Shown here piece by piece: positions 38,554 to 51,363 of a DNA stretch of 64,000 nucleotides. This DNA comes from Pithys albifrons albifrons (lineage: Eukaryota; Chordata; Aves; Passeriformes; Thamnophilidae): the NCBI RefSeq assembly GCF_047495875.1, contig NC_092466.1:15992561-16056560 (forward strand). The letters are read 5' to 3'. The notes under the pieces are model-generated. The model was given only the letters and a program-made list of their open reading frames with translations, was not told the origin of the DNA and made no database searches. Positions within the stretch are counted from its first letter, which is position 1. Each line of letters starts with the position of its first letter. The position numbers were made by a program, and so were the translations under genes.

Positions 38554-41045
38554 ACACTATCTTTAATAATAATTTATAAATACTAAAAATGAAACTTGTA
38601 ACCACAACTGTAATAAAAACGGAATAATAGTGGTCAAAATATATGTATGAAACATTAGTATTTTTACTGAGCAGATTGTAAAACTGCTTTAAAAACACTG
38701 TATCAAAAAAGGTGCATTTTCTGGTTTTTGTACATGTATGAACAGTGACTGCTGAGTGATCCGTAGAGATGACAGTCTCTCTCCACAATTCCAGTTTTCT
38801 GAAACTAGGAATTGCTGCCTTGTGCTTGTTTGGAAAGGTTGGCTCACAAATGTGTTATGGATTCTAGATCATGATGTGCCTCTGTGCCACTGAGTTATAC
38901 TGCAGTACTAAGAAGAGGCATTAAGAAGTGAATATAGTTACTTGAATACCATGTGAGAGTAAAACCTTCCTGTAAACTTAGGTATTATTTGGTGTCCAGT
39001 TATGTGGTCCTTGGTTTGGAATGATATCAGAAGTGTAGGTAAGAATATAAATAAGCTTTTTTTGAAACAAGTGTGGTAAAGGTACTGTTTATTAAAATAT
39101 GAATACGTTTCTGGAATTCAACCGGAAGAGACTTACAGACCATAAATTCCATAAATAATAATGTGCACTTTGAGCCCATATCTGTGATGCACCCTGTGGA
39201 CATGGTTGGCTTCACATTCTGGAGGCTGAAATTCAGTTTGGATCTGAAGCTCAGGCCAAAAACTTGACAGCTTGTAATAATTTCAGTTTCAGAGCCTTTC
39301 CTGTCTGCAGTCATTGTCCTGTCTTCCCAGGAGATGCACTGATCTGAGCAGGACAGCATCAGTTATCATAGACATTTAAATAAGCTTTTTATATGCTGCA
39401 GGTACCATAAAAGAAAGGCAAAATGGGCTTCCAAAGCCATGAAAGAGTGAGATATCTCATTCAAGTAAGCCTCAGCAATCTAAAAGCTCTCGTTAACTTA
39501 AAATGTTTGGAGGAATCTGAACTACTGAAAAATTGTCTGTGTAATTTGATGATATAGTTATTCCATACGTTGGAACAATATTAAATAGAAGAATCTGATA
39601 GTTAGTTTGCTTTTTAAAAATTTATGTGTTTTTTTATTTTTAACTTATGGGCAGTGGGATTAACCATTGCTATTACCCAAGGAATCATAGGCCAGTGCAA
39701 ATTACCAAGTTAGTAGCAGTATATGGTGTGGATGCTGCTCCATATGCATTGCTGCCTCCTGACAGTGTACAGCAAAGTAATAGTACTAGTAACAGCTTTG
39801 GCAAGTCTTTATGCTTGAGAACATTTCACCAGCCATAGGTCACGTGATGCTTCTGGGGACAGGAACTGAGGTTGTTGGGCCAGGTGGTCCAGCTGTGCTG
39901 GGTACTCAAAGTCAAGATGCAGACTAGAAAACTAAATCTGTCACCCCCATCCTGGTGTTGGCTGGCATGGAACAGTGTGTATCTCAGCTGTTACCTACAC
40001 TACTAGTTTTCTTACTTTGCAGAGCAGTCACTGCATCACAATTGCCTGGACAGCTCCTGTTCTGAGCTGCCTCCCCATGTTGCCTCTGTCTGGGGAAACC
40101 TGTTGTGACTTCTCCACTGTGGGCTTCCTGGTGCTTCTAAGGGTTGATTGTGTACTTAGTATTTTCTGAAGTGGATATATGAAATATCTTTTTCTCTTTT
40201 ATAACCAAATACACTTTTTCATTGAATTCATAGGAGCATAATTACCTCTTCTTTGTCCCAGTGACTGAAACTCTAACGAGTTCAGAAGCTATTGGGAGGG
40301 AACCAGCAAATGAAAATAAAAAAATGTACACAAACAGACCAAGATTGCATAAGCAGTGTTTTCTTGGGAAATTGAGATGAAAGATTATTAAGCAAGATTA
40401 CACATACTTTTTACAGTTGACCCAGAAGAAAATCATGCCAGGCACTAGTATTGCAGCAGTGATAGTTTTACCGAAATTTGCTTTGTTATATTTTCCCAAT
40501 ATTTCATGTTTCTAGACAAAAGAAAAAATACTGAAGTATCTGTAAGAATTTAGCATTGAATTTACTTTTGGTTTGGTTCTTATATTTTAACTGTCTAGAT
40601 CAGTCTTACTCAACCAAGTCTCACTTAGATTGTGTGTACTTTTATTAAGTGTTGCTGTAGTGTTAAGTTACTAACCATGTGTCAGTGCTATGCAGCCACA
40701 TGTTGTCCTCAGTTACTGTTAGACAAGATTACCTAAAAGCTACTTTCAGTAGATTTCACTGTGACATTCTGTAACTATGTGTTGTGGTGTGTGACTGAAG
40801 TAATAACACATTAACTTGAGGCAAAGAAAGGGCTGGAAAGACAAACACAACAAATTAGACTGTGGAAAAACATGTCGTTATGCAGTTGGTATAAAAATAG
40901 GATATTTAGAAGTTCTCTAGCAGAACTCAAGTGGTGAAAGTATAAAGTATAAAGCTTTTACATTTTTTAAACATGCAGTTTGTGTTCTCTAAATTGCTGA
41001 CCTCTTGATTTCTTTCCCTGCCCATACATTTGAAATATGTGTTCT

Positions 41046-41069
41046 CACACACACACACACACACACACA
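41046..41069 (+). repeat. (CA)12 dinucleotide microsatellite
   Basis: Twelve uninterrupted CA units; likely length-polymorphic between individuals. Confidence 0.95.
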
Positions 41070-44000
41070 TGAAGAAACAGATGTTCTTCCTAGGTGTTGT
41101 TAAAGATTGGAAATATGCTGAAAGAAATTGTTAAACAATTTTACTTTTAACATGTGTACAAGATATCTTTAAAGTTAGGAACTTCATAAATCAGATTTAG
41201 AATTACATGTTCTTTTTTTGGACTGTTGCATTAAAATAGAGAAATACTGGTTATTATGAACTAATAATATGTCACAATGACAGCCAGGATCCAGCTGTGC
41301 AACTATCTTTTTTCTTTTCCCCCCGAAGAGCTTGCAGCTAAGGAGTGTACCCTTAACTTCATGCAGGCATTTTTAACAGAAAATAGATTAATAATCTTGG
41401 ATACCTCAGATGTCATTTAGTTGTGTCTACAGAAATGCTATGATGTTACTTAGGGAAAGGCAGTTTAAAAATCTGTTTCTTAGAGCTGTTTATTGTGTAA
41501 ATAGTGGTGTGATATGAATAAAATTGTTTGGTTTTATCTAGTTTTTGTATTTGGAGAAATATGGAGAAAGGAAAATCAAATGTGAATTCCTTTCAAGCAT
41601 CTGAAGTTTTCTCTCCACTTCTTGTATATCAAATCCTGCATGGATTTAGTAAATTCTCTAGATCTAGCTGATGATGATAACAAACAATTTTTTTGTTTAA
41701 ATTCACCTTAAATATTCTCAAAGAACAAAAGTACAGGCACTGCAACGATTATTTTTCCTTGCCTAGTAGTATGTCTAGGAGTCCTGGGGAAATATAAGCA
41801 GTTTTCCCTGTAAAATTTCTTATTGTGATGATTGTTATAATTCTTTACAAAAACTTCATTTTGCTGCGTTACTATTTGAAGTGGTTGATCACATTCTGGT
41901 AGGTGAGAAAGGATGGGAATAGTCATGGGGAGTAATTTTTCTCCTGGAGCAAGACTGCTTTGTGCACTTCCTCTAAACTAGACTGAAAACAATTCATGAT
42001 CCTCTTGGCAGTCATTGAACTTTCAGCTACCCTTTTAGTTTCAGTGTCAGATGAAGAGTTTGTCTTTTTAATTATGGTAAGATAGTGTTTGCATGAGGCA
42101 GGATAGTTCTCTTTGGCACTCCTAGATGCAGTCAATATAGCTGGCAGTTTTGTCATTGATAGGTATGTTTGCCTGCAATGTAGTCAGTACCAAGGCAATT
42201 ATAAATATTGAGCTCAAAAAACAAAGTCCTGAAAATTCATGAATTTAAGGTACCTGCTCATTCAGAGACCTGTCTATTGCAAATAATTGGTTTGAAGAGT
42301 TGGAAATACTCATGAAATAAAGAGCTTTACAAATACAGGAAGCCAAGCAAACAGTGAATGTAGGCAATAGACAGATCAGAAAGAGGTAAGGAAATATCTA
42401 TTATTATAGAAATCATTTATCACCTAAAATTAGAATAGCTTGTTGTGAAATGAATGGGTTTTGAGGCTCATCCTGGAGCACGGAAACAACTAATGTCTAC
42501 CAAGAAAATGAGTCTTAAGCTAGTAAATTGGGCTGTATTTTTAGAGTTTAATACACACATCTGCTTAGCCATCTCATTTTTTTCATTGGTAATAAGTACC
42601 ATCGTCGGCTGCTGTAAGATATTTTTTTCCAGGACTTCTACCATATCCCTAGGTTCGAATCAGATTCCTTACTTATCCTGTGGCTCCTGCATTTGCTGAG
42701 GCCAGTCTGTGGTGGCAGCAGACCAGGGATTTTGCCTCTCTTTGGTGCTTAGTCCTCTGTAATTGTGATAATTTTGGTCATGTTCCTCAATAATAGCAAC
42801 ATCACATTTATTCTGGTACAGACAGAAGATAGAGATGTTCACTTAAATATCACTTTAAATATCTAGCTTCATGTGTCTGTCAATGAAGTTGGTCATATTT
42901 AATTGAATTTTTGCAAAATATTTAAATGCATGTTAAAAAAAAGGTATTTTTTCCATAAAATCAATTTAGTTTTATAGCATACAGTTTCTATACAGTCATT
43001 GTAACATTGTGAAATTTTAATGGCGTGGATTGATGAGGTTGGGATGAGTCTGACTCCAGACTGAAAGGAGATATAAAAATGACCCTCATAGCACCAGAAT
43101 ATATTCAGTTCCTGATTGTGAAGGGTTTTTTCTTTAGCATCAAATATGAGTTCCTCATTATATCTAGTAAATCATGCAAAAATTAGAAATGTATTTATTT
43201 ATTGCAAACAAAATTTAATGTTCCAATGAGAAATTCTCCCTGTTACTTACTTAGAATTATCTTATTATTTCTAACTGACTGTTTAAGTTGAACAAATTTG
43301 TTCCTTGACAGTATTTACTAATTGACAGATTTCTTTGTCATCATCTGATCCTGGAACACATTACATTTTAGGCCTTGCATTCAATTAAAAAATACAGCTC
43401 TTTTAGCTTCTATATGTTTTACTTGAAAGTAATTCATCTTCTTAATCATAAAGGTGTTTGTACAAATAGGGAACTTTATGTATGCTCTAGAAAATATGTA
43501 ACAGTCACTGCTGGTAAAGGAGTGTAGGGTGAAATGCCTTTCAAAGTAAATACCGTTCGGCTGCAGTTTTAATGAATTGCAGAGAAGGAGGACCTAATTT
43601 GCAATCATACAGAAATTTTGAGAAACCAGAGAAGGAGAAACAGAGGCAAGATCAATATCACAAGTCAAAATGGGCAAACTTAACTAAAACTCATCTTTTC
43701 ATTATAATTCTGTGGTCCTTTATGGATCTCTTTCTTCCATCCTATGACTAATAACAAGTTACTCATTCAGTAATGCAAGACCTGAGTATGTGCATTTTTG
43801 ACACCTCCCCTCCAAAACCAAGTAAAAAAACCACATCTTCAAACTCCCTAAACTCCAGAACCTATTATATTCAAGTCTGCAGTGTCAAAGAGAGATTTAG
43901 CATTCTATTAGGAATTTTGAAACTCTTGCTATTCTTAATATGACTGTCAGAAACAGAGGAGTTAGACATTAAAAGGAAAATTACATTACTGTTTTTCTAA

Positions 44001-47000
44001 TGGGCATATGTACTGTAAGTCTTACAACCACAAAGTAACTATCAAAGCACTTGTAATGTAGTCTGACAGAAAGGTAATGTATTTTTTTCCTGTAGTCATT
44101 TGTTATTTACCAATATCAAGTCACAAAACAGACTGTAAGACATCACATACATTATATTTTAGAGGAGGAGACAACAAGGAAACATCCTGTATGTCTACTG
44201 TTGTGGGGTTGCTACACTGTAATGTGCAAAAAAGCAGTAATTTTAGAGAGAATATTTCCTTTGGATTATTATAGTGCTCTTTAAGGTAACAGTAATCAAC
44301 ACTGAAAAAACAAATTAGTAAAATCAATCTCATAGTTTTAGTGCAAGGGTCCAGTATGAAGTGTTTCCCATCTCTTTTTTTTTTATTTCCTACTTTAGGC
44401 TTGTTTTTGTTTGCCTCCTAAACTGCTACATTAATTTCTCTGACTCTCTGGGATTTTTTCCCTCTGGTATAAACAGCATTGGCTACCAGGCCATGTCTTT
44501 CCCCTTAATTCTATGCTTTATAATGAGATCTAAGACTTGCTCAGTGCTGCATTCCCTCGCAGGCGCAGCTCATTGGTGTGATGGGTATTTATGTCATCTA
44601 GAATGTACAACTGAGATTACATTCCTCCAGTTCTGCCATGAAACAATGGTTTCATCTTGGTCATAAAATTGCCAACGGCTGGCATATACATGGTACTTAA
44701 GATGTCAGTGGTTTGCCAGGCTGCATTGCTAGACTTTAGAGTGTAACTATTTGCATTTTTTTCCCTGACAAAACCAATTTCTGTTGGAAATGCTAGCATG
44801 GCAAAATAAAAATGTTCTGTGGGAGACACAGCAGTTTCAGGAGCATCTTTTTCATAGATACCAGTATTTAATTTCAGTGTTTTATAGTCACAAAATGCAG
44901 AATCTTTTTGGATTGATAAAGCTGAACTACACTAGCTAGAATTGATGCAAGCTGTGTACCTTCTCTATAAAGAAAGGTAGAGTGGTTGGACAAGTAGGAG
45001 AAATAAAAATTGGAGTTAAGGGCCAGTTTGTAAGAAGTCATAGAGAAGCATGCTGGGAAGCCAAGCTGATAAAAATTAGTGTTAGTTCATCGGCAACTGA
45101 GCTAATCTTGTGGAGAACTGTGAGGTAAGTTGATAGCTGAATCCTTTCATTCGATATGTGGTTTTGATCCCTCAGCTATAGGCTGTTGGTGGGGTAATGT
45201 TTTCAAACTCCAGAAAATACTGTAGTGTTACCTATATTCAGATGCCATGTGGTCTAATATTCTTATTGTCAAGACCAGAAAGTTTGTTACTTCATCTGAT
45301 AGTATCCATAAATAAAATTTGAGAGAGCTGGAGTTCTAACTAGGGACATCTCAACATTATGGTGTTGCTCAGTAAAAGTCAGTATGCAAAGTAAAGCTCC
45401 AAACTGCATCTTTCCCTCCCAGAGAGTTTTCTGGGCTGTACTGGTAACCTTCTTTTTTCATGTCTCCATCTCTGACTTGATATCAATTGAGAGACACTTC
45501 TCCTTTGCTTACTTATAAGATAAAACTCCCACCCTATGTCTGTAAGTTATTGTCTGCCAAAAATGCATGTCTGTGAACCAGCCTGTGAGGTCTCTGATAA
45601 AAACATGCTATTACTGATTCATACCATGCTAGTCTATAAATGCACCAAGAGTACCCAATGACCCCGGGAGCTTGCTGCTCTCAAAACTTCTGAGGATGCC
45701 TGCAGAAAGCATAGCTTGTTCTCTGACACTTGTACTTCGCCAACCATCTCTGAGAAGATAAAATAAAAGAATAAAACTGAAATAAAAGGAAATAGAAAGA
45801 AGTACTATGTTTTATGCCAGTTTAAAGGAAAAAAAAATCTCCAAAATGAGTTGTCTGAAGTAGTTAGAAAAGCTGATGTAATATAACAGCTGTGAGCAGT
45901 TTCTCTCCCCACTTCTTAATATAGACAGAATTGATTAGTTGGGTGTAGTATAGTGCTGCGTGTGTCAAGTAGGTACAAAATGGTTGTTCTCACGAGAAAA
46001 TTGCATGCAGACTTAGCACATGATAAGCTGTCTTGTGTTAACACAAATTGCCTCGTTCTTGAAATGGAAAGTGACTGGGAGAGCTATAGACAATCTTTGT
46101 ATAGTCTAAGCTATGCATATATTCTGTGAAAGAAAAAATTACAAAATTCCTCTATGCACTGCTTTAGAAATTGATTTTCTAAGGAGAATACAGAGAGAAA
46201 CACTGCCAGAGTAAAATATGTGGTTTTATTTGCTTGTGAACTTGAAAGACTGAAATAAAATTTTTCCATGCAATGATAGTGAGCTTCATCTGGTAAAAAT
46301 AAGCAGTTTAAGTTAAAAATAAGCCACTTGACTTAGCATAATGCAAGAAACTTGTTGAAGCGTAGGGTTTTATCATGCTTTTATAACCCAGAAAACTGCC
46401 AAAGGGGCAGCTTGAATCTCTTAAAGTCAATCTGTCTATGGAAGAATATGAAAGATGCTAAACTAGAAAAAAGTATTTTAGCTGAAGGTGCCTAAAAAAG
46501 CCAAATTTATTAAAAAGCATACACTCTGGGCCATAACTGTAATGCTTTCATTATGATGCTATAATAAATGGCCAGCGAAAGAAAGTTTTACAGCTAATGG
46601 ATGTACCCCAAACACATGGTGCATTTGTTACTTTCACCAAGTGTGTTCTTCCATTTTTTTATGCTTAATATTCACATTTGTTTGTTAATGCAAAGTAAGT
46701 TAGTACTTTTTAAAGAACCTTAAATACATGCTTTTCAGCTGAAATGGTAGTTTAAAGTACATTGTGTTCAGAAGAAACCAGTGTTTTCTGTACTGTCAGC
46801 AGCTAAGTTAAGAATTTGATGCTTTTTCCCCCTTTGTACCCCTAATTGCTTTTAGCTATTTCTGAGAAGTACAAGTGCCTCACAAGGGACAATTCTCCAT
46901 TCGAGTGAAGTTTAAGAACTGTACTAAGCTCTCCTACTGTACAGAGTTTTGTGAACTTACAAAAATATTTAGGAATGTAAGACAGGAATGGGTTGCAGCC

Positions 47001-47401
47001 AGGCTGAATTTTCAGGGATAAAAAGAAAATTTGTTTCAACTCTCCCTCTCATCATATACACTATAAATGAGCCACTCCATTAATTGCTTTCCAGCACTCC
47101 ATTAAGAACACTGAAACTTCAGTTCAAAATAATGTCCCTAAAAATTCTATAATGTGTCGGATGACAAGAAACTTTAATGTGCCATAGGTTGTTTTTTAAA
47201 AATTTTTCTTTTTATGCATCTTTGTCACTGTAACCAATAAATTCTTATCAGTCCAAATCTGACAGTTTCTTTAACCATGACTGTGCCAGCAAGGTATACC
47301 AACACAGGCACTAATTTTTCAGTACTGGACCTGATTAGGTTACCAGCAAAAAATATCCAATATCCCCACTCTTAGCGTTTTTGTTGGTGTTTGTTTTTTT
47401 T

Positions 47402-47425
47402 GTTTGTTTGTTTGTTTGTTTGTTT
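47402..47425 (+). repeat. (GTTT)6 microsatellite in a T/G-rich tract
   Basis: Six perfect GTTT units inside a wider G/T-rich patch (about 47378-47449) that also holds runs of 7 to 9 T. On the minus strand it is an A-rich CAAA array; no SINE body adjoins it. Confidence 0.9.
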
Positions 47426-48570
47426 CTGGTTTTGGGGTTTTTTTTTAGCAAAAAGGGAGGAGCAGGGGAAGTTCCTGAAGCCATGTTCTGCATCAAGAAA
47501 GAACTAGATAAATGTTGCTGGTCCTTGTAGATGCCTGGTGGAGATTCATCTCTGGATATGCAAAAATTCATATCACAAGCTGCAGTTTCTAAATCTAGTA
47601 AGCCCTGTCCATGCATAAACAGTGTCAAACTGAACAAATAATTTCATGGCTGCTCCAAATCTTTATTTCTACTTTTTCTTATCTATGATCTGAATGTAAT
47701 CATAGCCTATTTTTATCAGTGTGATTTTATAGTACTGTTATCCTTTAACTTAAACTAATTCTTTTCTCTTTGTAGAGTTCACCATTTATAAACACCTTAG
47801 TACTCATTTTCCTTGTCTAAGCAAGCCAAAAATATGATAATCTCTTAGTGACATCATGAAAATAACCATGAAATGTAAATATCCTAAAAAAACCCCTTGT
47901 AGGCACACAGCCTGAAATTTTTTTTGAAATAAGATTATTATCTGCAAAGATTTATTTTGTTTATAATAACAATGTACTCTCTTTGTAGTCTGAAAAATTA
48001 ATTTTAATCCAGTTAGTTGGACACTCAGACAGTACAATTGCAGCTTCTATAACAAGCCAGTGATGACCAAATGGTCAGTTAAAGAAGCTCAGTGAAAATT
48101 TGAAGCTTCCTGCTGATGACATTGAATTAATTCCTATTTTTCATCCTATTTTTCTTTCTGTTGTCCCTATTTTCAGGTTGAGTGCTGCAATTGCTGGATG
48201 GATGGGGGTGGTCCTTTTCTTTTTGCCCTCTCTAGAACTGAGAATTCAGTAATGTGAACTTTGTTTTTTAAAAGTCATCTGCAGATGGCAAAATACAGAT
48301 ATTTTTGTTGCAGGTCTTCTCTCCTGATATCCTTGCATTCAGGTGTTTGAGTAGTGATCTGTGATGATAGCTTTGTAGTTTATTTGTGTAAAATTAAATG
48401 CCTTTCCTTCAGAACCAAATGAGACATTTCACTAATTTTTCCCTTACTCACTGTGTTAACACAAAACAGCTGCTCTGTGGTTTCATATAGCTATCTACTC
48501 TTGTATTCAGATTCTGTCTTATTGTAAGATGAGAAAATTCATCTTAACTAATAGCTCTGACATAATTTTC

Positions 48571-49087
48571 CCCTTCCCTTCCCTTCCCTTCCCTTCCCTT
48601 CCCTTCCCTTCCCTTCCCTTCCCTTCCCTTCCCTTCCCTTCCCTTCCCTTCCCTTCCCTTCCCTTCCCTTCCCTTCCCTTCCCTTCCCTTCCCTTCCCTT
48701 CCCTTCCCTTCCCTTCCCTTCCCTTCCCTTCCCTTCCCTTCCCTTCCCTTCCCTTCCCTTCCCTTCCCTTCCCTTCCCTTCCCTTCCCTTCCCTTCCCTT
48801 CCCTTCCCTTCCCTTCCCTTCCCTTCCCTTCCCTTCCCTTCCCTTCCCTTCCCTTCCCTTCCCTTCCCTTCCCTTCCCTTCCCTTCCCTTCCCTTCCCTT
48901 CCCTTCCCTTCCCTTCCCTTCCCTTCCCTTCCCTTCCCTTCCCTTCCCTTCCCTTCCCTTCCCTTCCCTTCCCTTCCCTTCCCTTCCCTTCCCTTCCCTT
49001 CCCTTCCCTTCCCTTCCCTTCCCTTCCCTTCCCTTCCCTTCCCTTCCCTTCCCTTCCCTTCCCTTCCCTTCCCTTCCCTTCCCTTCC
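48571..49087 (+). repeat. Perfect (CCCTT)n array, about 103 copies (AAGGG on the minus strand)
   Basis: 517 bp of uninterrupted pentamer with no substitution visible. It is a pure pyrimidine strand facing a pure purine strand, able in principle to form triplex DNA, with G-quadruplex-prone AAGGG on the minus strand. Because the unit is 5 nt and has no stop in any frame, it creates long open frames in several frames: Phe-Pro-Ser-Leu-Pro repeats forward and Gly-Arg-Glu-Gly-Lys repeats in reverse. These are not genes. It starts abruptly after CATAATTTTC and ends at CCACTTTTC, with no recognisable transposon at either edge. Assembled length may not be the true length. Confidence 0.99.
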
Positions 49088-50976
49088 ACTTTTCTACTTG
49101 CCTTGTTCTAATTTATGTTAAGCAGTGACAATGAATGAAAACCATTTAGTGAGAGTAGAAAAATGAAATAATAAGATAGAAAGTATTAGCAGAGAGGTGA
49201 AGGACATATATGGAACATGGGAAGGCACCAAGCATTTGTTAGGGATTGCCAGTAGCACATGTTGGAAATGGTCTTTATGCAGAACTTCTTTTGTTCATAC
49301 TGACATAAGGAAATTTTTGGTTTTCCCACCTCTGTGTTGAGTTGCATGTTCTAAATTCATGTTTTCTCATTTCAGGTCTCTCCTCTTTGAAAAGTTCCCA
49401 AAGTGCTCTCTTTTTAGGTGAAATACTCATTGCCTTGGCAAATGATTCCTATAGATCATAAAAAAAAAGTTTCTGTCCTTTGCCATTGTATTTGTGTTCT
49501 TACATCATTTTGTCTGCTTATTCTTACTGTGTGGAAATACCATACCAAAACACAGGTAACTTTGTTTTTTATGCCTAGTATTTGACCTGTGTAATTATTT
49601 AAACAGTTCCACAGGTATTCATGAAGTTCTGTATTTTTACTTATTTTTGGTCCATTTCCCCCTTAAATCCAGAAAAAACATTTTCATATGGCAATTCCTT
49701 GATGAAAGAATTAGGGTTTAATGCTCACAAAAGTGAGCTAAGCCAAGTTTCATTTCTTCCGCCCACCTAATGCCTCTCACTAGCACTTGTGGCTTTTCCA
49801 TATCTCAACATTATAGAGGTGCTGTTCCCTAATGCACAGCTCTTTTTCAGGGGAACAGCCAATGTTTCATGAGAAAACATACTTGGCATGCTGCTGAGTA
49901 GCTATTTCATTAGCAAGCATTTTAGGAAAGTAGGTAGGTGCAGGCTGGGAAGTGAAACTCTGGTTGTTACCTACAAAGAATGTAGAGCCATAATTTATGA
50001 GCGCTGTATACTGGACACATGAGGTTGAGCAGATGCCAGCAACAAGCATGAACTCTTCAGGACTCTGGGCTCATGCCAGTATGTGCAAAAGCCGGTATAG
50101 GTACATCATTGTTGCTGTTGTTGCTTCAACTCATCTAGCGTACTAACTCGTGGTGTGCCACCCTTTCTTTTGCTAATGAACCAGGTGAACTGATTTCTTT
50201 AAATACTTGATGTGTCTTAGTGAGGGTGAGGTTTAATTTACTAAAACTCTAGCATTTTTAATGAATGGCAGAGCATTAGCCATGGGATTTTTATTTAGTT
50301 ACTGAAATGCTTGTATGTTTCAGAGGTTGTATATATGTTACTGTCTTGTGCTATTTAAGTCAGTGGTGGTACTCTATGAAGAGGTCTCATTGGTTGCCCC
50401 ATTTTCTTGATTTGTTAGTTGTATCTAAAAGCAGATGTGGATAGCTTTCATTTACTGGGTTTACAGAAAACTTACAACTTGCAAAAGTTCTGGGAAGAGT
50501 AAACAACATTTACACTATTTTGTGACCCACAGTCAGATTTCCATGAAATTAATATTTTCTGAAACCAAAGTTTTTCTGACCGCATATTTAAGTCATTGTG
50601 TAGTTCAACAGCATTTAAAAGATGATATATGAAAAACAAACCCTAATGAAGTGTGGTAGCCAGCAAAAAGCAGACAGGATCATGCACAGTATTACCAGTC
50701 TTGCAGAAGGACTGAAAGAATCTTTTATACTTGTTACAGATTTTACTGTCAAACTCCAGTAATGGGCTAATGTAAAATGTCTAAATTGTGAGAACAGCTG
50801 CTGTTGACTTTCACACTTCAATCACATTGAACTAAAACTAGAAATAGTACTTCTCTTGTTTCAGTATTGAGATAGTAGTAGATATGGGTAACTTGTATTG
50901 AGCTTGACTTTGAGAAAATCCTTTTATATGCAATGCTATTTGGCTATTACCTCTAGCTCCTAAATCGATGTTCTGA

Positions 50977-51363
50977 CACTATGAATGGCATGAATTGTCA
51001 TATGTTCCTAACTTATCTGCACGTGAGTGTGCTGTTTACATTGGTTGCCAGGATAAATTCAGGTTAGATAAGTATGAACTGATAGGTCAGAACAATACTG
51101 GCAGTTTGGCATTGTTTGTTCCAAGTGCAATTAACTTTTCATTTCCCAATAAAGTTTCAAGCTCCTATGTGAGACAGAAAGAGCATGGATTCAAAGAAAT
51201 TAAAAGAGAGAATGCATTTGCATCTATGGATAATATCAGTGCCAATTTGCCAGCAGTGAGCCTGAAAGAAGGCAGCCTGCCTGCTCTACCACTCACCCAG
51301 AAAGTTAACAGAACAGTCAATCAGCCAGTTACCCAGGAAGCTGTCTACATCCCCCAATGCTAA
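50977..51363 (+). other. Orphan open frame of 129 codons including the stop, function unknown
   Basis: The frame is open from just after a TGA (50974-50976) to a TAA at 51361-51363. It has no ATG near its start; the first candidate initiator is a TTG at 50995. The last 60 codons look codon-like (for example CAGGAAGCTGTCTACATCCC before the stop), the peptide is polar without membrane segments, and it contains NNT, NFS and NRT sequons. I recognise no domain. Two other frames of similar length in the window look random, so chance is a fair explanation. A decayed retrocopy or an alternative terminal exon are the other options. No AATAAA-plus-A-tail follows it closely. Confidence 0.2.

Larger units (their letters stand above)
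38554..48570. other. AT-rich intron with short simple repeats
   Basis: No exon recognised. Contents: (CA)12 at 41046, a GTTT array at 47402, and a more complex segment near 44520-44700 discussed as a possible conserved element. The rest appears to be unique AT-rich intron. Confidence 0.45.

Noticed and set aside
41708..42156. Two successive minus-strand frames overlapping at an ATGA, resembling a frameshifted gene
   Set aside because: Neither peptide resembles a family I know, and both are under 80 codons in AT-rich intron.
42627..42700. Possible next LRR exon after TTTTCCAGGACTTC
   Set aside because: The translation lacks the LxLxxN pattern and no donor lies at 72 bp.
43588..43660. Possible LRR exon starting GGACCTAATTTGCAAT
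   Set aside because: Begins Asp-Leu but then departs from the LRR pattern, and the upstream acceptor is purine-rich.
48529..49128. Long open frames (199 codons forward, 181 codons reverse) over the pentamer array
   Set aside because: They are an automatic result of a stop-free 5-nt repeat and have no independent coding evidence.
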